Assembly: GCA_963978545.1 (NCBI GenBank)
Contig: OZ021726.1
Coordinates: 54,791,959-54,855,958 of the forward strand
From: Linyphia triangularis
Lineage: Eukaryota > Arthropoda > Arachnida > Araneae > Linyphiidae
Direction of reading: 5' to 3'
Length of the DNA stretch: 64,000 nucleotides
The notes beneath the pieces were generated by a model. That model was not told where the DNA came from. It ran no database searches and was given only the letters and a program-made list of their open reading frames with translations. This document shows positions 24,376-34,022 of the stretch, in pieces. Each line of letters starts with the position of its first letter. Positions within the stretch are counted from its first letter, which is position 1. Both the position numbers and the translations under genes were made by a program.

Positions 24376-27300
24376 ATATGAAAGTAAATTTAACTGTCAT
24401 CAATCGACCACAACAGAATAATTCAAGTACTTTAATTCCCTAACAAAAATCCCTTTATTCAAAACTCTTCCCCTTAAACTACAACACCAAGTTCAATACA
24501 TATATTATTGCAATTAAACTTCCTCCCCCAATCAAATTCCAAAGCATACCACTCTAACCACCTCAACACATCCTACAACTTAAACAATTCAATTTCAACA
24601 CGTTCCCCTCAGAGAGCTTCAGTCCCCCATCTTTGATGGACGTGTAGCATCCTCAAGAGAACGTGCAATCACGTCTTCCCTTGTCCCTGTAGGGTGGCAA
24701 AGGTGGCGCTGTGATGTGATTGCTTGACGCCTCTTGGACTTCCAACGGAGTTGGTTTAATTCCTTTAAAAAGCCAAGGCTACACTGGAAGGGTGTATTGC
24801 AAGGTACGAGAAAAGGGTTTGATGCTCTGTTTCCTCTTAGTTTGGTCTTCCTGAAGGCTGGATTGGATATTATAATAGTCTTAACTGTTTATTGGTAGAT
24901 TTAAAAAGTGTTGTTAAAGGCCAGTTGTATGGTTGTCAATGTGAGCTGGAATAGGAACACATTTTATTTTTATTTTAAACTTTTAAAATGGAATTCTCAT
25001 TGGAAAGAGTAACTAACTGCATGGCCTGCGTTTTCCAGTTGTGACTAAGCATTAAATGGTAACAATTTTCAGATAATAGACTGTGTTCCAAAATTAACAG
25101 TTTATTCATTTCGAGAAAAAATAGTTCACACCTGCGCTGATCCACATTTGTTTAACAGCACCCATATGTAAACAAAATAGTAAATTGTATTTCGGATAAT
25201 CTTTATTAGTGCATAAAGGTACCTATAAAGTTAAACTTGGTTCATATTGCTTCATATGATCTCATGTTACGAGATTTCACTGGAATGAAATTAAGTCCTC
25301 ATAAACAAATTGATCAAGGTAACTAAAGAAAAAATCGGTAGAAATAGGTCAAATTATGAAAAAACCTATTTTCGTCCTTTTATATCAATTTCACTTAGGA
25401 TCAAAAACGCTACATTTTTCAGTTTAGCTTACAAAGAACACACGTTCCAAATGTGGCGACTTAGTGGGAAATTTGAGAATGTAAAATGTGTAAAAGTCAG
25501 TCGAAAATCAGTAACAGTTTTTATTTTTATTGGTATGCACTGTATGAAGGTTGCAAAATAGGTTAAATACCCATATTTACTAATATCTCAGGTCCTAAAA
25601 TATACTTTTCTGAATGCAATGCACATTACTTTTAGTGCTTTTTTTTTTTATAATTTCTAAAATAAATAATATTTTTTCATTGCAATATACTTTTCAATTA
25701 AAAAAAATCTAAAAATTTAATAATTTAAAAAAAAGATTATACTCATACTTTAATTTTAATTTTTTTTCTCCCAAGCTTTTAAGGTAAGTACAATTTCTGT
25801 ACAGAAGGCAGTGTTAAATTTTAAAAACTAGGAGCAATTTTCTCATGTATAAAATTTCCTAAATACATTTCAAAATATTACTTAAATACTTTACAATACA
25901 TTTAGTGATTTAAGTTTTTTATTGAATAATTTATCTATATAAATATATTTAATAAAACATTGCCCAAAAAAAATCAACGTATTTTTTTAGACATGTTTAA
26001 CTTTTTTTAAATTATCATTTCAATTAAATTACATAAATGTTTACGTATCGGTAATTCGCTGATAGATGCACGGGACATTTGAGATATTTTTCTACTCATA
26101 AACTGATTAGAAATATAAAAAAAAAAAAAAATGCTGAATTCACTGGCTGTGTTTTTGTATATATATATAATTTTGATTCGTAGGTAAATTATATGCAAAA
26201 ATAATGATTTTAAGTTTGTCAAATTTACATTTATAACGCATAAACAAACTTTTCCATTAGAATAGTTAAATTAGTATAGAAGAAAAAATAAATCGAAAAC
26301 ATTTAAAGGCGTGAACACAATTTATGCATACATTTTATGATAATTAAAATTAAGGAAATGTAAAAAAATCAAATTTCCTTTTTTCCTCAAATTTGAATGC
26401 TTAATCAGCTATACTTAAGAACCTTGCATCCTATATAACCACAATATCAGTTAAGATAAAGCAATACATATGTGCAATATAACAGTAATATACAATATAA
26501 CCAAAAGTAAATTTATCCTACAACTATTTTATATTCACTCATTTTGGAGTGTAAAGGGAATCAATTCCCTTATCTCTGAAGTAACTTCACATTCTCAATA
26601 TCTTAATTTACCAATAAAAATTCTTGAATAGCCTCACGCCAGATCTTTGTCACCCACAAATGCAATCTCACCATTCTTCTCATATCACTTCCATATTAGT
26701 TTTTATCCTGATACTTTTATCTCTAAAGACCTAGTTTGTGCTCTACATAATCTATTTTACTACACATAACTGCAGCAATATTATTGTCATACATGTACGT
26801 CGGATTTTCGCATTTATATTCCTTAATACTTGTAATTCTAAATGAAAATGTAATATCAATATGAATATGATATAAATGGAAAGAAAATAATTTTCGAAAT
26901 GAATAAAAAACAATTGGAATAAATTTAATTGGAAAGGTATTTTTATTCTTCTGATAATATGATACCTGAAGTAAGTTAAATAACAAATATTTTGAAATGA
27001 ATGTCGGTTTTGATGGATTTATTTCCACTAGGTATCATTCCAAAATATCATCATCAACATCAGATTTAATTGCTTTAATTCAAAAGTTTAACAAACAGCG
27101 TTAGTTCAATAATTTAATATAATATTTTAATGAATGAAAGTTACCAAACAAATTAATTGTGAAATAACTATGTATTTAAAATAATGTTCTCCGTCAAAAC
27201 AATACGTTATAAAGGTTAAATCTAAAATGTTAAAAAAAAAATTATATACTATTATAGTTAATTGTTTAAGTTAAAATAAATTATCGACCAGATTTGAATT

Positions 27301-28221
27301 TAAATCAGTTATCAAATGAAGAATTAACTTAACATATAATTAAATTGAAATCGCATCTATTTAACGAAATAATTATAAATAAGAAAAAAAATAATAACGT
27401 CTTGCATAAAACGAACTGAAGTTCAACTGACCATACAAGTGGTAACGTAACCACAATTTAGCCTCTTAACCATTATAGATATTAATTTCACTGATTTTTC
27501 AGTACCGTATATTTAAATAAATTATATAAGATATAAGTAATTTAGGGATAAGACAAAACTTTCCTGCAACTAAAAATTTATTTATTTTAAAAAGCGTATA
27601 ATTACGTTCTTAATCTTTTATCAAAGAACCAAAAGCCAAACTCGGCAGTGACGTTACTTAAACCCAAAATAATTAATCCGTTAAATTAGATATTTGATCT
27701 TGGATTAAATATCTAATTAAACGCATTAATTCTATTACCATGGATAAGATTACGCATCTGCTTTATATTAAGAAAAGTAAAAATAACAGTTTTAAGCTGC
27801 AGGATTTTATCGTACATGCTAAAACAATACTTGTTGTTTCAATGTTTAAATTCTTGAAAAGATCTAATTTAGTATTTTCTATCTTGGTTGAAAGTAACAA
27901 TAAATTTCGTTATATTCGAGAAACAAGTTCTCAAATTTATTACAAAAGTTGTAGTTGACAAACATAACATATAGCTGTGTATTTTTAACTAAAAATTGTG
28001 TCGGACAAACACAAATTTTAGTTATAAATTCAATAACTCGTTTCTCTATAAAGATATGTGAATATACGCAGTAAATTTTATAATATTTTTTCAACGTTTC
28101 TGTACGTAAAATTCTACTTATTTTTGAAACTCAAATAAATAAATAATAAAATTAATAAATGAATAAATGTATAAAACAGACATTTAAACATTTATTTAAA
28201 AAATTTGTTTATTTTGCCCAT

Positions 28222-28224
<3 letters not shown>
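24376..28224. other. Mostly AT-rich non-coding DNA with one GC-richer island
   Basis: Apart from the island at about 24582-24790, described separately, this stretch is AT-rich with short A and T runs. A small dyad ATTAGATATTT / AAATATCTAAT lies near 27685-27715. Open frames such as 25310-25561 (+), 26723-27028 (-) and 27740-27958 (+) have AT-driven composition and no recognisable motif. Confidence 0.5.
24582..24790 (+). other. GC-richer island with an open frame, unclassified
   Basis: This patch stands out from its AT-rich surroundings. On the + strand a frame without an ATG stays open from 24582 to a stop near 24727. It contains SPIFDGRVASSRERAITSSL followed by VPVGWQRWRCDVIA. The composition is more protein-like than elsewhere. 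A CAG at about 24612, after a short pyrimidine run, could be a splice acceptor, but I see no matching donor. It may instead be part of an old repeat. I do not recognise the peptide. Confidence 0.25.

Positions 28225-28258
<34 letters not shown>
28225..28258 (+). repeat. A34 homopolymer
   Basis: This is one uninterrupted run of 34 adenines followed by CG. It could be the poly(A) tail of a retroposed element, but nothing recognisable precedes it. Other long runs in the window are A26 at 9741, T26 at 23531, T27 at 39363, A23 at 39953 and T20 at 52622. Confidence 0.95.
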
Positions 28259-28259
<1 letters not shown>

Positions 28260-29678
28260 GTAATTTTGAATACTTCATGAACATAAACATAAAAATCCGT
28301 TATTGGTCATTATACCTGATAATGACCACCTAACTGTCACACTATGTGGTCACACAAGTTTCTAATAGGCCGAATATTCGAATTTATTTTGAAAACTGCT
28401 ATTATGATTGGTCAAGTATTGACAAGGACGTCAGACAATACTTAAAAATAATCTGTGATGTCATCAAGCATAAGGTTTATTATCCTTAAAATTTTAATAA
28501 CAATTCAAGCAAAATAACTAATAATTTAATATATTTTTTGTTTAAGGAAAAGAAAAAAATTTAAATTGTCCAATTTTAAAACGTATTTTTTTTTTTCACT
28601 TACTCAACAGTTCAGATTGACAAGAACATAAAAAATAATTAAATTTATGACATTAAGTTGTTCAGTGACAAACATTGCAAATAAAGCTTATTTTTAAATA
28701 TAAATGTTTATAGAAGGTTTTAAATTTTCAATATCATATTTATATGAAACGTAATTCAAAATAAAAAATATATAACATTATTTTTATACTTACATTTAAA
28801 AAAAAAATCATTTGCTTATATACTCCGACGTAAAAGTGTTGGAAAACATAAAAAGTGAAGTTTTTCTACAATTCGGTAAAGGAGAAATTACCTGAAGTAC
28901 AATTTTATTTATCTCCTTACGGTTTTCGGGCAGTTTTAAAACTGCCCTCCTGAACAGAAGTGGTGGGAGAATCATTGCCGAAAATAATTTAAAAGATTAA
29001 CTATAAAAATAAATTAAAGGGAATTTTTTGAAAAAAAATTCAGGAATCGGAAAATAGTTTACGAGTATTTTTACTTATTTTCACTTAAATTTTCAAATAA
29101 GCAATAAACAGTTTGTAAGCTATCATCCCTTACAAAAGAGGTAGGAAATTGATTTCCTAGAAAAATCCGAATCCCTTACAATTTTACTAACGCAGATTTT
29201 TGTATATTGAAAGTTGAGTATGTTAATATGAATGTGAAAATCCAGTTTCAATTCAAGAGTTCCAATAAGCCATGTCTATTATTTTCAGGATGCTATAAAA
29301 ACTTGAATATTAAGACCTAAGGAACTCTTCGTGGTCTTCTGCAAGCAAAACTTTAAAGTAGTGTGTATAGCCACGGGATAGTTTGTACCAATGTCGAGTA
29401 CTTCCTCATCATGACTGCTATTTATAATTCAGGTAATATAAATAAACTGAACAAAAGTTAGATGTGATACGTGTTGTGTGTTCTATGTTTGTCCAAACAA
29501 ATGTTACCGGGGCCTAAACCAATCAAAACATCCTCATTATTTTCTCAGGGAAATGCAATTATAAAATACAATCATTAGTTTCAGTAGTTGGAGAAACTAT
29601 ACAAGCTATGGCGATTTAATTATGCGAGATATTCAAATTATTACTTTAACCACTTGCCGAGGTCTGTTAATTAGAGAG
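28259..29678. other. AT-rich non-coding DNA with two short dyads
   Basis: A hairpin GGTCATTAT-ACCTG-ATAATGACC spans 28305-28327, and a perfect 20-bp palindrome, GGGCAGTTTTAAAACTGCCC, lies at 28928-28947. No gene or transposon was recognised around either. Confidence 0.55.
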
Positions 29679-30085
29679 CAGTGGTCAGCAAACCATGCCT
29701 TGCGAGCCGCATACTGCTCTTCAGCTACTTGAGTGCGGCTCTGCCATGAATAGATTTCAACTATTGGTGTGGTGTCGAGATGTTGATATAGCACCGAATC
29801 TTGAAAATATGGGCCCACCTGATGGCAGTGTGGTTAGAGCTTTGGTCTCGCATGCCAAAGGTGCTGTGTTTGGATCTCGGTTTAGGCGTTGTGGTTTGGA
29901 ATCCACATTAATCTGTAGGTTCTGGCTTCATTAGCCTCCACTGTGAGTAAAAATAGGTCATTGAGCGTATTAATCAACCAAACAACCTAAAAATAGGGTT
30001 CTTAAAAAATTGGTGCTCAAGAGAAATCTTTATCGCTGTATTGCTTATCTGTGACTCTTTTGACAAATGAGGTTGCTGACCACAG
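29679..30085. mobile_element. hAT-type MITE with a nested SINE
   Basis: The left terminus, CAGTGGTCAGCAAACC, is the inverted partner of the right terminus, GGTTGCTGACCACAG, ending at 30085. CAGTGGTC-type ends are typical of arthropod hAT elements. The subterminal text about gcgagccgcatactgctc is also familiar from non-autonomous hAT elements. AATTAGAG left of the element and AATTAGAA right of it resemble an 8-bp target duplication with one mismatch, offset by two bases on the left. There is no transposase. The minus-strand frame at 29633-29818 is a chance translation of this repeat. A tRNA-derived SINE splits the interior. Confidence 0.75.
29812..29990 (+). mobile_element. tRNA-derived SINE nested in the hAT MITE
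   Basis: The sequence GGCAGTGTGGTTAGAGC (about 29823-29839) fits a Pol III A box. GTTTGGATCTCGG about 30 bp later (about 29870-29882) fits a decayed B box. The spacing and the intervening CTCGCATGCCAAAG are those of a tRNA anticodon region. A non-tRNA body follows to about 29990. The flanks CTTGAAAATATGGG and CCTAAAAATAGGG may be a mutated target duplication. The tRNA part is not a functional tRNA because the stems do not pair properly. Confidence 0.65.
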
Positions 30086-31587
30086 AATTAGAAAAATAAG
30101 TTTGGTCTTTTGTGTGTTGATTAATTACAAAATTCCACAATAAAATAATTACTTTTGTTTCTAACTTTATTGGAAAATTCCATTATAGATATTCATTTAA
30201 ATATATAAATATATATTACAAAGAAATTAGTTAATTTTCCAATTTAACAAAGATTTGTATAATTTTTTTAATCTCTGTAAATTTTTAAAATCGGCAAAAA
30301 TTAGAATCGTGTTTATATACAGCTAATAATTTAACGTAATATTGTCTGTCTATAGGAAAAATAGCTCCCTTCAAACAGTTTTGAAGATGGCTGTCGCTAT
30401 ACTAACAAGTTTATTTGACTTAGAATCGGGATGATGCATTTAGAAAATTAGAGTCTAAAAAGGTTATAATAAGGCAAATATGTATGGATCTTCCGGGAAA
30501 CCCCATAATGGATAATATAATTAGACTTGTTTCCACAACACTCAATGCTAAGCATCGTAGCGGGAGTGGAATCAGCACCTAGGCTCAACTGACCTCCCCA
30601 TTCACTATGACTATGACTATGACTATCGTAGCGGGAACTATTCCTGAGGTCAGACAAACAATCTATGCCTTTACAAGTTTATTAGATAATATTTTTATAT
30701 TTACTTCGTGCATTCATCCAGTAATCAATTAAGTAATTATGGCAAAGTTTATAGCAGAAAAATATGTGTTTCGATAAAGCAGTGATATAACATAACATTA
30801 ACATTGAAATCACGCATTATTAAATCGAGAAGTAGTATTTATAGGCAATATATTTATGGAATGGGAACTACAATATTAAGATAATTGTATTCATGCCTAA
30901 GCAATAATGTAATCAATCACAAAACTATAAATACAAATTTTTATAATCTATCCTATCTGCAAACAGTGATCATTAAAAAAATTTAAAGTTTCATTATCCC
31001 CTACAACTTCGATAAAAAAAAATTTAAAATCTTATACAATTTAGTAGATTCTTATTTATGTAGTTATATGATATAATTAGTAACTTAAACTACTTTGCTT
31101 CAGTAACTATAACTGAAATGAAAATTTTTATCCATTTTTCCAATAACTAGTTATGGACACAAGATTACTAACTTCAACATCTTTGTCAATTAACTTTCGT
31201 GAATCGATTCCTCTACATCTAATAACTATCCCAAATTAATTCGTTTCAAAGTTATTTTAAACTAATAAGCCATTTAAATTATATCGGTATCAACGTTACC
31301 GATAGCTAATTAGCACTATGAAATAACTCCTGTCACAGAATACTGACAACTAATTTCCATTATTTTCATAATCCGCTTCACGATGCTGTTCGAGTTAAAT
31401 CTAAACTCTTCATTTAGAAATCTTATTCACTGAACTGAAGTCAAAATTGAGTTATGAACGATTTGAGTATAATGCAATTAATTTATTTGTATTCCTTTGT
31501 GTAGTTTGTTCGAAATTGTTGTTGAAAAAAATTAGACATAGCCTAGAATTTTTGGGATAACTGGGTATGGAACACTATAGAAAAGAG
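30086..31587. other. AT-rich non-coding DNA
   Basis: A short (ACTATG)n run lies near 30604-30628 in a slightly GC-richer patch (30535-30660) that carries two copies of ATCGTAGCGGGA. That patch may be a remnant of an unclassified repeat. No gene is supported. Confidence 0.5.
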
Positions 31588-32055
31588 AAAATGTCAATTT
31601 AAGCCCATTGAGAAAACTTAACGAATTAAACATGTTACAATAGAAAAAAAACATGTTTTGCAGGTTCATTTAAAATTAATTTAATTTAAAACTAATCTAT
31701 TGTTTAAAGAAAATGTCAATTTAAACCCGTTGAGAAAACTTAACGAATTAAACATGTTACTATAGAAAAATATACAATGTTTTGCAAGTTTCTTTAAAAT
31801 TAATTTAATGTAAAATTAATTTAATGTTTAATGAACATTTCAATTTAAGAACGTTGAGAAAACTTAACGAATTAAACATGTTACAACAGAAAAAATACAC
31901 CATGTTTTGCATATTTATTAAAAATGTATTTAATGTAAAATTAATTTAATGTTTAGCAAAAATATCAATTTAAGAACGTTGAGAAAACTTAACGAATTAA
32001 ACATGTTACAATAGAAAAAAAATAAACCATGTTTTGCATGTTTATTCAAAATTTA
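31588..32055. repeat. Tandem array, about 124-bp unit, four copies
   Basis: The 20-mer GAGAAAACTTAACGAATTAA recurs at about 31610, 31732, 31856 and 31981, so spacings are 122, 124 and 125 bp. Each is followed by ACATGTTAC(A/T)A(T/C)AGAAAAA, then CATGTTTTGCA and a spacer with AAATTAATTTAATGT. The motif core is nearly invariant while the AT-rich spacers vary, which fits old slippage or unequal exchange. Confidence 0.93.
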
Positions 32056-33077
32056 TTTATTTTTGAATTTAAAAAGCAATGCCCTTTTCAATGTCTACTA
32101 AAGTGTAGTTTATGCATACCTTCACAATAATTTTTTAATGTTAGTGAAGGTAAATAAAAAAGTTGTGCTTGTGTTTTATTAATTGCTTGTGCTACTTAGC
32201 AAATTGTAATCTGTGTTTATTTAAATGTTTACTGGGATTCAGTAATCAGAAGTGTTTCACTAAAGTTACAATTATTGAGAATCCTGTCGTTTTTATACTT
32301 AATGAATTTCTCGTAATTAATTTTTCCAGAAATTTAATTGATAATGTAAGGATGAGAATAATTAATACAAATAATCCTATAATTATTCTGATACCATTTT
32401 TGGTCGCTGTTGAAATCACTGACTGCTCAGAAATAGTATTAATTGTTAGCTGTGGAAAATAAAGAATATTTTGATGATTTACTGTTTTTTTAAATAGTTT
32501 AATAGTTATTTGTTATAATGTTTACTTCCTTAAAAGCAATTATAAGCTATTAATTCTAAAGCGAAACAATTCAATTGTAGCGTTTATTAAACTTTCCCCT
32601 TTTGTTATAATAATCATTTTTCTATCGAAGTCATACCAGTGTTTATTTGTTAATTAATTTGGATAATATATTTTCATGATATATATATATATTTTTTAAT
32701 TAAGGTGTTTGTGTTTTTATGTGTTCTTAATTTAGTAACCGACCATTATTTGTAAGTGTTTGTGACTTTAAATTATGTCTTTGTATGTTCTCTAAATTAC
32801 GAAATATATTCACATTTGTTTCAAGAACGTATTGTTGAAAAAAGTTAATGAAACTGATGCGTAACATTTTGAAAATAAGGTGGGATTGTCTTGTGCAAGA
32901 GCAACACAAGTGCTATAACGTGTCAGAACTTAAATGTCAGTATCAGTGTTTCAAGGAATTTCATAACCCTGGTTTTCGTAGAAGTGTTTGCTTATATTTA
33001 GTGAAGGAGTTTTTGGTTGTTTGATAGTTAGGAGTGTTGGGTTGTTTATCTATTGGACCCTGTCGAGATTTACTTTA
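32056..33077. other. AT-rich non-coding DNA flanking the solo LTR
   Basis: The 99-codon frame at 32163-32462 (+) starts with a cysteine/leucine-rich stretch but is otherwise asparagine/isoleucine-rich and unrecognised. A (TA)n run lies near 32680-32691. No gene is supported. Confidence 0.5.
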
Positions 33078-33081
33078 ACGG
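33078..33081. repeat. 4-bp target site duplication, left copy
   Basis: ACGG here is repeated at 34019-34022 immediately outside the solo LTR. The exact match shows that LTR-LTR recombination left the original insertion ends intact. Confidence 0.8.
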
Positions 33082-33395
33082 TGTTGCGTTGTACGGGTTC
33101 GAAAGATTTGACGCCAAAGCAGATCAAAACTTGCAGAAATTTATTCCAAAATAACTCTTCACAGTTCTCTTACAGCTCCAGAACTTCTCGTTCTAGTAGA
33201 CACAATACAGCTCTTTTCACCTCAACAGAGCACAAAACAGCAGTTAAAAACTTGACAAACAACTGCTAAATCGCCGCAAAAGACAATGCAAAACAGTTCG
33301 CTCAGTATCTTCAGTCAACTAATTCAGTGACTCAAAATAGAAGAACTAACTCATTATCCTCAATACAGTAATTCAGTCAACTCACTGACTCAATT

Positions 33396-33581
33396 CAGTC
33401 AACTATCGGACTCAGCTAACAACTAGCTCCGTGACTCAAAATCAGTCAACTCCTCAAGTCAGGAATACAGCTCTCACAATGAACGTTAAGAGACAACTAA
33501 CTCAGTGATTCAAAATCAACTAACTTCAGTCAACTATCGGACTCAGCTAACAACTAGCTCCGTGACTCAAAATCAGTCAAC
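33396..33581. repeat. 55-bp direct repeat inside the LTR
   Basis: An identical 55-bp segment occurs at 33396-33450 and 33527-33581, 131 bp apart. It begins CAGTCAACTATCGGACTCAG and ends AATCAGTCAAC. It lies in the transcribed part of the LTR, downstream of the TATA-like box. Shorter CAGTCAACT motifs are scattered through the same interval, so the region looks like a degenerate repeat block. Confidence 0.9.
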
Positions 33582-33620
33582 AACTGACTAACTAACTGCA
33601 TCACCCGCTCTCCCTGAGCT

Positions 33621-33628
33621 TTTATAGG
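33621..33628 (-). promoter_or_regulatory. TATA-like box of the solo LTR
   Basis: On the minus strand the sequence reads CCTATAAA, followed by AGC and then a GC-richer stretch. It is the best TATA match in the LTR and separates the AT/GC-mixed U3 from the repeat-rich downstream part. The start site itself cannot be placed. Confidence 0.5.
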
Positions 33629-33788
33629 GTGACCTGAGTACATACGTGAACCTTCTTGAAACTCCCAGAGGTAGATGTCTGGAGAACTTTCCAGAGAGTA
33701 GTCGAAAAGACCTATATAGGATATGGGAAACATGTACCTATACATGTACCGTAAATGTCGCCAAAACCGTCGCCAACTTGGCTCTATC

Positions 33789-33805
33789 TCGCCAATTTGG
33801 CGAGA
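33789..33805. promoter_or_regulatory. 17-bp perfect dyad in the LTR U3
   Basis: CTCGCCAA-T-TTGGCGAG is a perfect inverted repeat about 165 bp upstream of the TATA-like box in LTR orientation. It follows a related CGCCAACTTGG phrase. It could be a protein-binding site of the element. There is no direct evidence of binding. Confidence 0.35.
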
Positions 33806-34018
33806 TTCCCATTACCATAATGTTAAATGCCCTGCCCCTTGAAACTCGCTTCCCAGAGTTACCTCTGTAAAACTCGCTATCAAACATTGAGATGCTCACT
33901 GCAGGGAAACCAATTTAACGTCGAACTATTGCACTGTCTTATGCGAAATATACAGAAATTTATCTATTTACAAAATTAGCACTACGAAATATTTACAAAT
34001 TTATAAAAATTCGTAACA

Positions 34019-34022
34019 ACGG
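34019..34022. repeat. 4-bp target site duplication, right copy
   Basis: ACGG matches the copy at 33078-33081 on the other side of the solo LTR. Confidence 0.8.

Larger units (their letters stand above)
33082..34018 (-). mobile_element. Solo LTR of an LTR retrotransposon, minus orientation
   Basis: Read on the minus strand the unit begins TGTTACGAATTT and ends CGCAACA, giving the usual TG...CA ends with a 7-bp near-perfect inverted terminus. It is 937 bp long and flanked by ACGG duplications. A TATA-like CCTATAAA (minus strand, 33621-33628) lies about 390 bp from the 5' end. An AATAAA signal on the same strand (33140-33145) lies about 480 bp further on, in the order expected for U3, R and U5. 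No gag or pol sequence adjoins it, so the internal region was lost by LTR recombination. The 4-bp duplication is compatible with a Gypsy-like element, but the family is not proven. Two + frames (32988-33269, 33646-33870) overlap it by chance. Confidence 0.85.

Noticed and set aside
29633..29818. 61-codon minus-strand frame that looks protein-like
   Set aside because: It is the conventional translation of the hAT MITE sequence, which has no coding function.
32163..32462. 99-codon frame with a cysteine-rich start, considered as a secreted peptide
   Set aside because: After residue 30 it becomes isoleucine/asparagine-rich like background DNA, with no cleavage site or cysteine framework.
32988..33269. 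93-codon + frame
   Set aside because: It crosses the boundary of the solo LTR and follows the CAGTCAAC-like repeats, so it is a chance open frame.
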